A stretch of DNA of 64,000 nucleotides, taken from Levilactobacillus humaensis. GTDB lineage: Bacteria; Bacillota; Bacilli; Lactobacillales; Lactobacillaceae. How positions within the stretch are numbered: position 1 is the first letter of the stretch; every line of letters starts with the position of its first letter. Below the pieces are notes generated by a model that did no database searches, was not told the DNA's origin, and saw only the letters and a program-made list of their open reading frames with translations. Positions 51,321 to 60,614 of the stretch are shown here, in pieces. Made by a program: the position numbers and the translations under genes. The stretch spans positions 36,590 to 100,589 of the forward strand of contig NZ_BROB01000009.1 of NCBI RefSeq assembly GCF_024345185.1, given 5' to 3'.

Positions 51321-52322
51321 ATGGTCAAGAAGGTCACAATTACTGACATTGCCAAGGCAGCGGGGATCTCACCAACAACCGTGTCGTTGATTCTCAATGG
51401 TAAGGGTGAGCGATTCAGTCAGGAAACCTGTTCACGTGTTTTTCAGTTGCGCGATGAACTCGGCTATCATATCGAAAAGCGCCCAGTTGTGCCGCGATAT
51501 GCCAAGAAAATTTACCGGCTTGGCGTTGTCATGACGGCGTTTAATCAATTTTTCTATCAGGATGTCCTTGCGGGTATTCGTGAGTCAGCGGGGACGGAGG
51601 TTATCGTCTCGCTCTATGAAGTCGGAGATACCTACGAAGATAATTTGCGGGACCTGAAGGGACTATTCAGAGAGCCGATTGATGGCTTGATTCTTTGCGA
51701 GCCAGTGGTTCCAGCGAAGATTCTCAGAGAGTTGTCAGCGGCCTTTAAGGTCCCTTACGTCGTCATCAACAGCCATGCGGCGGTTAGTGACTCCGACGTC
51801 TGGGTCGACCTCCATGAGGTGGGAGTCCTGTCGGCGGAGTACCTGTTGGCCAATGGACATCGTAAGATGGCGGTGGTCGTGCCCCAAGGAAACCACGCGA
51901 ACTCGGAGATCATTGCCGGTTTTCGTGAAGGGCTGGCAGAGTATCACCTCCAGCTAGAGGAGCAAGATATCTTCCGTATTGTGCCGTCACTAGCCGAGAG
52001 CTATCGTTTTGCTAAGACGACCAATCTACAAGACTACACGGCGGTCTTTACCGCCGCGGATGAGATCGCGATTGGGATGATGCGGGGCTTGGCCTCAAAG
52101 GGTCAGCGCGTGCCAGACACCCAGTCTTTACTAGGCGTTGGCAATTCCGAGTTGGATAATTATACGCATCCGCAGCTATCGTCGGTGTTGATTCCAGCGT
52201 CCGACATTGGTCGGGCAGCTTTTGATAAGTTAGAAGAGCTGAATCAGAAGCCACAGACACCACGAGGAACATTGAACCTGCCGATTGGACTGGTCAAGCG
52301 CTCAAGCGTCAAACATATCTAA
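51321..52322 (+). CDS. LacI-family transcriptional regulator, probably controlling the decarboxylase locus
   Basis: The 333-residue protein has the LacI DNA-binding motif VTITDIAKAAGISPTTVSLI and the hinge ending LGYHIEK. A periplasmic-binding-protein-like ligand domain (about 60-333) follows. ATG at 51321 follows GAGGTG by eight bases. It lies just upstream of the ornithine decarboxylase genes, same strand, separated by a terminator and a 600-base leader. That leader contains GGCAACCGGTTGCC, a LacI-type operator palindrome. So it probably represses the polyamine operon; the inducer is unknown. A TATAAT precedes it at about 51291. Confidence 0.88.
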   Translation: MVKKVTITDIAKAAGISPTTVSLILNGKGERFSQETCSRVFQLRDELGYHIEKRPVVPRYAKKIYRLGVVMTAFNQFFYQDVLAGIRESAGTEVIVSLYEVGDTYEDNLRDLKGLFREPIDGLILCEPVVPAKILRELSAAFKVPYVVINSHAAVSDSDVWVDLHEVGVLSAEYLLANGHRKMAVVVPQGNHANSEIIAGFREGLAEYHLQLEEQDIFRIVPSLAESYRFAKTTNLQDYTAVFTAADEIAIGMMRGLASKGQRVPDTQSLLGVGNSELDNYTHPQLSSVLIPASDIGRAAFDKLEELNQKPQTPRGTLNLPIGLVKRSSVKHI

Positions 52323-52328
52323 GATGTC

Positions 52329-52361
52329 TCAGGATCACCCGGTTTAGGGTGGTCCTTTTTG
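52329..52361 (+). terminator. Terminator of the LacI regulator gene
   Basis: GGATCACCC and GGGTGGTCC flank GGTTTA and are followed by T5. Confidence 0.75.
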
Positions 52362-52960
52362 GTTTTTATGCATAAAAAATTAAAAAAGCATGAATGAAAA
52401 TGAAACCGCTTAAATAAGGCAACCGGTTGCCACCCAAACCTGCCCATTTCAGGTAAATGAAAACGCCTTGCGAAAACAAAGTAAAAAGAGACTATAAACT
52501 ATTGAAAACAGATACGTTCTAGGCTATGGGCCGATCGACCAGTGGACAAAAGTGACCACATAAACCGATTTTTGATGGGGTTAGTAAAAAAAAGTAAAAA
52601 TTATTTTTGAATGAAAAGCAGACGCTAATTTTGACCGTTTTTGACCCGCAATATACATTTAATATGAATATTATTAGTTGTGCTCGTGAAAAGCCCTACT
52701 TACCAAAGATAGCGCTGCCACGCGGCTTTGAACGGGATTGGTCCAGTCTAGTGAGCGGGTAATCAATCCAACGGATGAGTATATTTATTGATAAAAAGAG
52801 AATTCCCATCATCTTCTAATGAGGCGTAAAGGGCGATTTGAAATGAAAGACCCCCTTGTCAGCGCTTTCAAAATGTAGTAAAAATAAGAGTGTAAGTCTT
52901 ACTTCGATTCCCTCATCCGGGGATCGTGGTAAAAATTGTAAATTTTATAAGGAGGCTCTC
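52362..52960. promoter_or_regulatory. Long control region of the decarboxylase operon
   Basis: It contains a LacI-like operator GGCAACCGGTTGCC (52418-52431). Near it is a second CG-centred site TGAAACCGCTTAAA (about 52401-52414), a weak cre candidate. Farther down is a likely promoter: TTGACC near 52650 and TATGAA near 52672, or the alternative TATACA. A cre-like TGTCAGCGCTTTCA lies at 52857-52870, about 90 bases before the start codon. The remaining 5' leader of over 200 bases carries weak inverted repeats and no short reading frame with a ribosome site. No other RNA element recognised. Confidence 0.5.
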
Positions 52961-55126
52961 ATGGATAATTTAAAGATTGCGTCTACTGAGGAAGCTCGGC
53001 AGTATTTCACCACTACTCGTGAAATCGTCGATGCTAACAACACTGATTTCGTTGATTCAGCTGCCGTCGTTGTTATGGATGATGAAATTGATCCTATCAA
53101 TGCGGTTGAAGAAACTAAGTTTGGTGTGCCAGTCTTTGTTCTCAGTAAAGACAGTTCAAAGATCCAGGGCGATTTGATGGCAAAGATTTACCACATTGTT
53201 GACTTAAACAGTAAGTCAGATGGTAAATTGGTTGATCGTGAAATTGAATCGGCTGCCGCAAAGTACGAAGATAGTGTATTACCACCATTCTTCAAAGCCC
53301 TTAAGTCATATGTTGAACGGGGTAACATCCAGTTCGACTGTCCAGGACACCAAGGTGGGCAATACTTCGCTAAGCACCCAGCTGGTCGCGAATTCTACAA
53401 CTTCTTCGGTGAAAACGTCTTCCGTGCCGACATCTGTAACGCCGATGTTGACTTAGGTGACTTGTTAATTCACGAAGGTCCAGCTATGGATGCTGAAAAG
53501 CATGCTGCACAAGTCTTCAACGCTGACAAGACATACTTCGTAATGAACGGGACTTCAACTTCTAACAACATCGCTGTTGGTGCTGCTGTTGCTCCCGGTG
53601 ACTTGGTTCTGTTCGACCGGAACAACCACAAGTCCATTTACAACGCTGCCCTCGTTAAAGATGGTGGCCGTCCAGTTTACTTAGAAACTTCCCGTGACCC
53701 TTACGGATTCATCGGTGGGATTTACGCCCGCGACTTCGATGAAGACTACATCCGGAAGCAAGCTGCTAAGGTTGACCCAGAAAAGGCCAAGCAAAAGCGC
53801 CCATTCCGTTTAGCTGTTATTCAATTAGGGACTTACGATGGGACTATCTACAACGCAAAGCAAGTTGTTGAAAAGATCGGTCACCTTTGTGACTACATCT
53901 TATTCGACTCTGCTTGGGTTGGATACGAACAATTCATTCCTATGATGAAGAACAGTTCTCCATTACTGTTAGACCTCGGACCAGAAGATCCAGGTATCTT
54001 AGTAACGCAATCAACCCACAAGCAACAAGCTGGGTTCTCACAAGCATCACAAATCCACAAGAAGGATAAGCACATTAAGGGTCAGAAGCGTTACATCGAC
54101 CACAAACGGTTCAACAACGCCTACAACCAATATGCTTCTACTTCACCATTCTACCCATTATTCGCTACTCTGGACGTTAACGCTCAGATGCAAGAAGGGG
54201 AAGCTGGGAAGAAGTTATGGCATGATGCATTGGTAACTTCTGTTAACGCTCGTAAGAGTCTGTTAAAGAACGCAACCATGATTCGTCCATTCGTCCCACC
54301 AGTTGTTAATGGTAAGAACTGGGAAGATGCTGACACTGAAAAGATCGTTAACGACATCGACTACTGGCGCTTTGAAAAGGGAGCTAAGTGGCATGGATTT
54401 GACGGCTACGAAGATAACCAATACTTCGTTGACCCTAACAAGTTCTTGTTAACGACTCCTGGTATCAACGTTGAAACCGGTGAATACGAAGACTTCGGTG
54501 TTCCAGCCGTTATCTTAGCTAACTACTTACGTGAACACGGGATCATCCCAGAAAAGAATGACTTGAACTCTATCTTATTCTTGATGACTCCTGCCGAAAC
54601 TCCTGCTAAGATGAACAACTTGGTAACCCAAATTGTTAACTTCGAAAGCTTGATTAAGGCCGATGCCCCATTATCTAAGGTATTGCCTCGTCTGTACGCA
54701 CGTAACAAAGACCGTTACGCCGGCTACACTATCAAGCAACTTTGCCAAGAATTACACAACTTCTACAAGGGTAACAACGCTAAGGAATATCAAAAGAAGA
54801 TGTTCTTAGCTGACTACTTCCCAGAACAAGCTATGACTCCATACGATGCTAACGTTGAATTGTTACACAACAATGCTAAGTTAGTTAAGTTGAGTGATAT
54901 CGAAGGGGAAACTGCCCTTGAAGGTGCTTTACCATATCCTCCTGGTATCTTCTGTGTTGCCCCAGGTGAAAAGTGGACCAAGGTTGCTCAAACTTACTTC
55001 TCAATTCTTGAAGCAGGTATTAACAACTTCCCTGGTTTCGCACCAGAAATTCAAGGTGTTTACTTCAAGCAAGAAGACGGCAAGACCGTTGCTTACGGTT
55101 ACGTTTACGATCCAAGCAAAAAGTAA
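52961..55126 (+). CDS. Ornithine decarboxylase (PLP, SpeF-type), first paralogue
   Basis: The 721-residue enzyme turns ornithine into putrescine, consuming a proton. An N-terminal wing domain (about 1-110) precedes the fold-type I PLP domain. PLP contacts are MNGTSTSNN and LFDSAWVGYEQF, and the catalytic lysine is Lys354 in TQSTHKQQAGFSQ, matching Lactobacillus 30a ornithine decarboxylase. The loop GENVFRADICNADVDLGD follows the family consensus. ATG at 52961 follows a strong AAGGAGG. Codon use is strongly biased toward GAA, AAC and TTC, more than in most neighbours, so it is probably highly expressed. The second paralogue starts 34 bases downstream. Confidence 0.92.
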   Translation: MDNLKIASTEEARQYFTTTREIVDANNTDFVDSAAVVVMDDEIDPINAVEETKFGVPVFVLSKDSSKIQGDLMAKIYHIVDLNSKSDGKLVDREIESAAAKYEDSVLPPFFKALKSYVERGNIQFDCPGHQGGQYFAKHPAGREFYNFFGENVFRADICNADVDLGDLLIHEGPAMDAEKHAAQVFNADKTYFVMNGTSTSNNIAVGAAVAPGDLVLFDRNNHKSIYNAALVKDGGRPVYLETSRDPYGFIGGIYARDFDEDYIRKQAAKVDPEKAKQKRPFRLAVIQLGTYDGTIYNAKQVVEKIGHLCDYILFDSAWVGYEQFIPMMKNSSPLLLDLGPEDPGILVTQSTHKQQAGFSQASQIHKKDKHIKGQKRYIDHKRFNNAYNQYASTSPFYPLFATLDVNAQMQEGEAGKKLWHDALVTSVNARKSLLKNATMIRPFVPPVVNGKNWEDADTEKIVNDIDYWRFEKGAKWHGFDGYEDNQYFVDPNKFLLTTPGINVETGEYEDFGVPAVILANYLREHGIIPEKNDLNSILFLMTPAETPAKMNNLVTQIVNFESLIKADAPLSKVLPRLYARNKDRYAGYTIKQLCQELHNFYKGNNAKEYQKKMFLADYFPEQAMTPYDANVELLHNNAKLVKLSDIEGETALEGALPYPPGIFCVAPGEKWTKVAQTYFSILEAGINNFPGFAPEIQGVYFKQEDGKTVAYGYVYDPSKK

Positions 55127-55159
55127 ACTCACTCGGAAATAGAAAGGAACTTATCGAAA

Positions 55160-57346
55160 ATGGCTGAGCCTTTGAAAATAGCTAGCTCTGAAGGAGCTCT
55201 TAAATTCTTCAGTACTGACCGTGAGATCGTTGATCTCGTAGGTAAGACTGACTTCACCGATATTGCTGCTGCCGTCGTCACTGATTCTGACGAAGACATT
55301 GCCAGCGTTAAGTTAATTAATGCAACGAAGTTCGATATTCCTGTATTTATGTTAACTGCTGACTCCGCAGCCCTCGATGCAAGTGTTCGTGAAATGGTCT
55401 TCCATTTCTTGGACAACAATGACGAGAGTTACCGGAACATCTACGACAGTGAAATTGAAACCGCTGCTGCTACGTATGAAGACAAAATGATTCCTCCATT
55501 CTTCAAGGAAATGGTACATTACGTTGAAGAAGGTAACCTGAACTTTGATACTCCAGGGCACCATGGTGGACAATTCTTCTTACGTCACCCAGCTGGTCGT
55601 GCACTGTACAACTTCTACGGAGAAAACTTGTTCCGTTCTGACGTAAGTAGTTCTGACGTCGAAGTTGGTGACTTGTTGACCCACGGTGGTGCTGCCCTTG
55701 ATGGTGAAAAGCATGCCGCACGTGTCTTCAACGCTGACAAGACTTACTTCGTTATGAATGGTACGACGACTTCTAACGCAATCGTTGATATCGCAGCTGT
55801 AAAGCCAGGCGACCTGGTATTGTTCGACCGGAACAACCACAAGTCTAACTACAACGCTGCCTTGGTACAAGCTGGTGGTTTACCAGTTTACCTCGAAACT
55901 GAACGGAACCCATTCGGTTTCATCGGTGGTATCGATGACGCTGCTTTCAATGAAGATTACATCCGTGCACAAGCTGCTAAGGTGGATCCAGAAAAAGCTA
56001 AAGAAAAGCGTCCATTCCGATTAGCTATCATTGAATTAGGGACTTACGATGGTAGTATCTACAACGCACGCCAAGTTATCAAGCGGATCGGTCGTCTCTG
56101 TGACTACATCCTCTTTGACTCTGCATGGGTTGGATACGAACAATTCATTCCTATGATGAAGGATAGCTCACCATTACTTATTGACGACTTAGGGCCAGAA
56201 GATCCAGGTATCTTCGTTACCCAATCCGTCCACAAGCAAATGGGTGGTTTGTCACAAGCTTCCCAGATTCACAAGAAAGATAAGCACATCAAGGGTCAGA
56301 AGCGTTACATTGACCACAAACGGTTTAACAACGCCTACATGAAGTACACGTCTACTTCACCATTCTACCCAATCTACTCCACACTTGACGTTAACGCCAA
56401 GATGATGGAAGGCCCTGCCGGTGCCAAGATGTGGATCGACACGGTTAAGTTAGGTATCGAAGCTCGTAAGCGGATGCTCAAGGAATCAACGATGTTTACG
56501 CCATTCATTCCTACCACTGTTCATGGTAAGAAGTGGGAAGACGTTGACACTGATACGATTGCTAACGACATCGACTACTGGCGCTTTGGTAAGGGTGAAA
56601 AGTGGCACTCATTTGCCGGCTATGCTGACAACCAGTACTTCGTTGACCCTCTGAAGTTCATGTTGAAGACGCCAGGTATCAACATGGAAACGGGTGAATA
56701 TGAAGACTTCGGTGTTCCTGCAACGCTGATTTCCAGCTACTTGCGTGAACATGGGATTATCCCTGAAAAGTCTGACTTGAACTCAATTCTGTTCTTGTTG
56801 ACCCCTGCTGAAACTAAGGCTAAGATGGACAACTTGGTTAACTTCATTCTTCAACTTGAAAAGTTGATTAAGGAAGACGCACCACTTAGTGATGTCTTAC
56901 CTAAGATTTACGCTGAAAACATTGACCGGTACCGTGGTTACACGATCCGTCAACTTTGCCAAGAAATTCACAACTTCTACAAGAAGTCGAATGCCAAGGC
57001 ATATCAACGTGCATTGTTCCGGGAAAAGACTTGGCCAAAGCCAAGCATGACCCCATACGATGCTGACAAGGCGTTAGTTGCTAACAACGCTAAGTTAGTT
57101 CCACTTGACAAGATTGTTGGTGAAACTGCTCTTGAAGGTGCACTTCCATACCCTCCTGGTATCTTATGTGTTGCCCCAGGTGAAGTTTGGAATCAAGAAG
57201 CCGCAACTTACTTCACGATTCTCCAAGAAGGTATCAACAACTTCCCTGGATTTGACCCTGAAATCCAAGGTGTCTACATGGAACCTCAAGAAGACGGCCG
57301 CGTTAAGGCTTACGGCTACGTTTACGACAAGGATGCCGCAAAATAA
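55160..57346 (+). CDS. Ornithine/lysine/arginine decarboxylase (PLP), second paralogue
   Basis: The 728-residue protein is close kin of the gene just upstream, with all PLP contacts, the catalytic Lys359 in TQSVHKQMGGLSQ and the same C-terminus. It differs in the active-site-adjacent loop: SDVSSSDVEVGDLLTHGG replaces ADICNADVDLGDLLIHEG, so its substrate may differ (lysine or a related diamine). Kinship, order and spacing point to tandem duplication. It probably serves with the antiporter as an acid-resistance and energy pathway. AAAGGA sits nine bases ahead of ATG 55160. A hairpin at 57383 separates it from the antiporter. Confidence 0.88.
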   Translation: MAEPLKIASSEGALKFFSTDREIVDLVGKTDFTDIAAAVVTDSDEDIASVKLINATKFDIPVFMLTADSAALDASVREMVFHFLDNNDESYRNIYDSEIETAAATYEDKMIPPFFKEMVHYVEEGNLNFDTPGHHGGQFFLRHPAGRALYNFYGENLFRSDVSSSDVEVGDLLTHGGAALDGEKHAARVFNADKTYFVMNGTTTSNAIVDIAAVKPGDLVLFDRNNHKSNYNAALVQAGGLPVYLETERNPFGFIGGIDDAAFNEDYIRAQAAKVDPEKAKEKRPFRLAIIELGTYDGSIYNARQVIKRIGRLCDYILFDSAWVGYEQFIPMMKDSSPLLIDDLGPEDPGIFVTQSVHKQMGGLSQASQIHKKDKHIKGQKRYIDHKRFNNAYMKYTSTSPFYPIYSTLDVNAKMMEGPAGAKMWIDTVKLGIEARKRMLKESTMFTPFIPTTVHGKKWEDVDTDTIANDIDYWRFGKGEKWHSFAGYADNQYFVDPLKFMLKTPGINMETGEYEDFGVPATLISSYLREHGIIPEKSDLNSILFLLTPAETKAKMDNLVNFILQLEKLIKEDAPLSDVLPKIYAENIDRYRGYTIRQLCQEIHNFYKKSNAKAYQRALFREKTWPKPSMTPYDADKALVANNAKLVPLDKIVGETALEGALPYPPGILCVAPGEVWNQEAATYFTILQEGINNFPGFDPEIQGVYMEPQEDGRVKAYGYVYDKDAAK

Positions 57347-57382
57347 CCTAGACTTTATGAGATTCTAGATTTATACTAATGA

Positions 57383-57412
57383 ATGTCGGCCCTTTTTGGG
57401 CCGGCATTCTAG
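57383..57412 (+). other. Hairpin between the decarboxylase and the antiporter
   Basis: GAATGTCGGCCC and GGGCCGGCATTC pair perfectly (12 pairs) around T5, but no T-run follows. It is more likely an RNA-stability or partial attenuation element than a full terminator. Confidence 0.55.
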
Positions 57413-57454
57413 CAATTGTTCGTTTCAAAATTTTATTCAATTGAGGTTAGAAAA

Positions 57455-58822
57455 ATGGCAGAAAATAGCACGAAAATGGGTGTTGTGCAGTTAACCATCA
57501 TTACTGTTGTCAACATGCTTGGTTCCGGGATTATTATGTTGCCATCTAAGTTAGCACAAGTCGGGACGATGTCCGTTCTGTCTTGGGTTGTAACTTTAGG
57601 TGGGGCCCTCTGTCTGGCTTGGGTTTTCGCCAGAAACGGGATGTTTAGTCAAAAATCCGGTGGTATGGGTGGATACGCCGAATACTCATATGGTAAAGAC
57701 GGTAGTTTCATGAGTAACTTTACCTACGGGTTATCACTGGTTATCGCCAACGTTGCCATCGCGGTTTCCGCTGTTGGTTACTTGACGGTGTTCTTAGACA
57801 TCACCTTGAAGCCTCTTGAAGTTACGATTTGGGTTATCATTACGGTTATCGTAACGACCTTACTTAACTTCGGTGGTTCCAAGTTGACTGGTCGGATTGG
57901 TTCCGTAACTGTCTGGGGTGTTATTCTCCCAGTTGTTATCTTGGCCGTATTAGGCTGGTTCTGGTTCTCACCATCAATGTACGCTTCTTCATGGAATCCA
58001 CACAATGTTGGATTCTTCGACGGGATTGCTTCATCAATTCCAATTACGTTATGGGCTTTCTTAGGACTTGAATCTGCGGTTGCCAACATGGACGCCGTTG
58101 AAAATCCACAAAAGAACGTTCCTATCGCTGTTATGTCAGGTACCATTGGTGCCGGGATCATTTACATTCTTTCTACCAACGTTATGGCCGGGATCGTTAA
58201 GAACTCAGCATTGCTGACTTCTAACGCCCCATTCGGTTTAGTATTCTCAACCATGTTCGGTGGCTGGGCTGGTAAAGTTGTTGAAGGTGTCATGGTTCTT
58301 GCATGTCTTGGTTCATTATTGGGTTGGCAATTTACCATCGCCCAAGTGTTCAAGTCATCTGCCGATGAAGGTTACTTCCCAGCAATCTTCTCCAAGGTTA
58401 CGAAGAACGGTGCGCCAATTGCCGGTATGAGTATCTTACTGGTTGTTCAAATCCTGTTGTCATTCATGACTATCAGTCCTGACTTGAACAAGCAATTCAA
58501 CGTGCTGGTTAACTTGGCCGTTATCACTAACTTGGTTCCTTACATTCTTTCAATGGGTGCTTCCAAGACCATTCAATTGAGTGCCGGGATCAGCAAGCAC
58601 AACATGACCTACAAGGTTACGAACTTCTTAGCTGTCGTTGCTGCATTATACTCACTGTATGCAATGTACGCTTCAGGTGCCGAAGCCATGGTCTTAGGTT
58701 CATTAGTTACCTTCTTTGGTTGGACTATGTACGGTTTCGTTTCGCCTAAGTTTGACTTAGACCAAAAGGAAATTGACAAGGCTAACAAGGAAGCCGCAGC
58801 TACTGAAGCTGAAGCTAACTAA
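57455..58822 (+). CDS. Amino-acid/amine antiporter (APC superfamily, PotE-type)
   Basis: The 455-residue protein has 12 membrane helices and the APC opening TIITVVNMLGSGIIMLPSKLAQ, with the substrate-binding GSGI motif. Placed after two decarboxylases, it is probably the ornithine/putrescine exchanger that couples amine export to substrate import, giving proton motive force and acid resistance. ATG at 57455 has GAGG upstream. Codon use is as biased as in the decarboxylases. Confidence 0.9.
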   Translation: MAENSTKMGVVQLTIITVVNMLGSGIIMLPSKLAQVGTMSVLSWVVTLGGALCLAWVFARNGMFSQKSGGMGGYAEYSYGKDGSFMSNFTYGLSLVIANVAIAVSAVGYLTVFLDITLKPLEVTIWVIITVIVTTLLNFGGSKLTGRIGSVTVWGVILPVVILAVLGWFWFSPSMYASSWNPHNVGFFDGIASSIPITLWAFLGLESAVANMDAVENPQKNVPIAVMSGTIGAGIIYILSTNVMAGIVKNSALLTSNAPFGLVFSTMFGGWAGKVVEGVMVLACLGSLLGWQFTIAQVFKSSADEGYFPAIFSKVTKNGAPIAGMSILLVVQILLSFMTISPDLNKQFNVLVNLAVITNLVPYILSMGASKTIQLSAGISKHNMTYKVTNFLAVVAALYSLYAMYASGAEAMVLGSLVTFFGWTMYGFVSPKFDLDQKEIDKANKEAAATEAEAN

Positions 58823-58840
58823 TATTAGTCAGTTAAAGAA

Positions 58841-58878
58841 AGTCGTTGGTCCGCGTGAGTGGGCTGACGGCTTTTTTC
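58841..58878 (+). terminator. Terminator of the decarboxylase-antiporter operon
   Basis: AGTCGTTGGTC and GGCTGACGGCT with G-T pairs are followed by T6. Confidence 0.7.
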
Positions 58879-58985
58879 TGTTGAACGGGTTTTGGAACCA
58901 TGGCTGCCATTTCTGAGAATGGGTAGGGGAGACAGCCTCACAGCCAGATGGGATCGCCAAAGTACGACTTAGTTCCGATAGAATA

Positions 58986-59034
58986 GCAAAAAAACAGCAC
59001 GACAGGTGATTTTAATCACCTGTCGTGCTGTTTA
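58986..59034 (-). terminator. Terminator of the murE gene
   Basis: AAACAGCACGACAGGTGATT pairs with its complement around a short loop; T7 follows on the minus strand. Confidence 0.9.
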
Positions 59035-59066
59035 CGTTTAAATATGACTCGTTATCCTTGAAAGTG

Positions 59067-60593
59067 TTAGGCTTCGTCAGCTAACGATTCTAAGACGTTA
59101 GCGGCAACGACTGGATCGGAAGGATAAGGTGTGTCCACACCGTTAACCTTTTGATACTTGTCTTCACCTTTACCAGCCAGAACCACGAGATCCGTATTGG
59201 ATGCGCCGGTAATGGCTTGGCGAATGGCGTCTTCACGCTTTGGCACGATCGTGGTATCAACCTTCGAGTGGTCGATGTGACTGTCGATTTCCTCGGCAAT
59301 CTTGATAGGGTCTTCGTGACCCGGATCATCGGCCGTCAAGTAGGCGACATCAGCGAAATCGTTCAAGGCGCGGGCGAAACCTTCTCGCCGGTCTTCACCC
59401 TTATCACCGGTACTGCCGAGAACGGCAATGACCCGTTGATCGGGGAATTGGGTACTCAGGAAGCCCAGTAACGCATTCATACTGCCCCAATCGTGGGCAT
59501 AGTCCACGTAAATGGTTCCGTGATTCTTGGTCCGAGTGAATTGCATCCGGCCAGGAACCTTAGTGTTAGCCAAACCGTATTGCATATCCTCAGCAGAGGC
59601 ACCCGCAATTGCGGTGGCCAGGATGGCTGCGGAAGCATTACTTTGGTTAAAGTCACCAGGAACGGAGACGTTGTACGTTTGTGCGAGACTGGCGAGCATT
59701 GGGTTGTCACTGTTAACGACTAATTTGAAGGTACTTGCCGTCAAGCTAGCTTGGTTATCAGTGATCGAAACGCTGGCAGAGTCTGAATTCATCCCATAGG
59801 TGAAGATGTGGTCGGGTGCGGTGGAGACCTGAGCGGCAGCAAGCACTTCATCGAAGTGGTCGGTGTCCGCGTTAATCACCACGTTACGGGAATTCAGCAA
59901 TAACTGTTGTTTGCAGAACAGGTAGTTCGCAAAGTTAGGATGTTCGTTAATGCCGATATGGTCTGGCGTGATATCAAGGAAGATACCAACGTCAAATTGT
60001 AACCCGTAAACCCGGTCGAGTAGGTAAGCCTGCGAGGCAACTTCCATCACCAGGTACTTCGCGCCGTTATCCACGGCTTCTCGCATTTCCTTGAATAGAT
60101 CGAAGGATTCTGCGGTGGTCAGGTGGGCTTTGAATTGGTTCTTAGCACCCTGGCCAACAATCCGGTCGATAGTCGAGAACATGGCAACCTCACCTGGGTG
60201 AGCATGTTCAAGGATGTTGTGAGTGAAGTAAGTGGAAGTGGTTTTACCCTTGGTTCCCGTGTACCCAATCAGAAATAAATCATTTTGGGGGAAGCCGAAG
60301 AATAGTTGGGCGGCTAAAGACATAGCTTTACGCACGTCGTTGACGATGATTCCCGGAACGGAAACCGCGTCACTATAATCAGTTTCAGCGAGATAACTAG
60401 TGGCCCCATTAGCAATGGCTTGCTTTAGGTAATCAACTGAAAAGTTCTTGCCTTTGCAGATGAAGAGACCATTCTCACTGACGTTGCGAGAATCATAAGC
60501 TAATGATTCGAAGGAAACGTCGTCTGATTTTAGCGAATTACTTTGGTACAAATCATGTTCTTGTAGTAACGCAATCAGTTGGAATGCTTTCAT
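59067..60593 (-). CDS. murE: UDP-MurNAc-tripeptide synthetase (MurE), probably L-lysine-adding
   Basis: The 508-residue Mur ligase adds the third residue of the peptidoglycan stem peptide. The ATP-binding P-loop is GYTGTKGKTTS. Central motifs include DYAHDWGSMN and VLGSTGDKGEDRR. At the amino-acid pocket it reads ADDPGHEDP, not the DNPR of diaminopimelate-adding enzymes, so the substrate is probably L-lysine. ATG at 60593 follows AAAGAGG; the frame runs six codons further upstream. It begins 21 bases after the stop of lysS, so both genes are probably co-transcribed. Confidence 0.93.
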   Translation of the reverse strand: MKAFQLIALLQEHDLYQSNSLKSDDVSFESLAYDSRNVSENGLFICKGKNFSVDYLKQAIANGATSYLAETDYSDAVSVPGIIVNDVRKAMSLAAQLFFGFPQNDLFLIGYTGTKGKTTSTYFTHNILEHAHPGEVAMFSTIDRIVGQGAKNQFKAHLTTAESFDLFKEMREAVDNGAKYLVMEVASQAYLLDRVYGLQFDVGIFLDITPDHIGINEHPNFANYLFCKQQLLLNSRNVVINADTDHFDEVLAAAQVSTAPDHIFTYGMNSDSASVSITDNQASLTASTFKLVVNSDNPMLASLAQTYNVSVPGDFNQSNASAAILATAIAGASAEDMQYGLANTKVPGRMQFTRTKNHGTIYVDYAHDWGSMNALLGFLSTQFPDQRVIAVLGSTGDKGEDRREGFARALNDFADVAYLTADDPGHEDPIKIAEEIDSHIDHSKVDTTIVPKREDAIRQAITGASNTDLVVLAGKGEDKYQKVNGVDTPYPSDPVVAANVLESLADEA

Positions 60594-60614
60594 GCAATTG
60601 CCTCTTTTCAAAGA

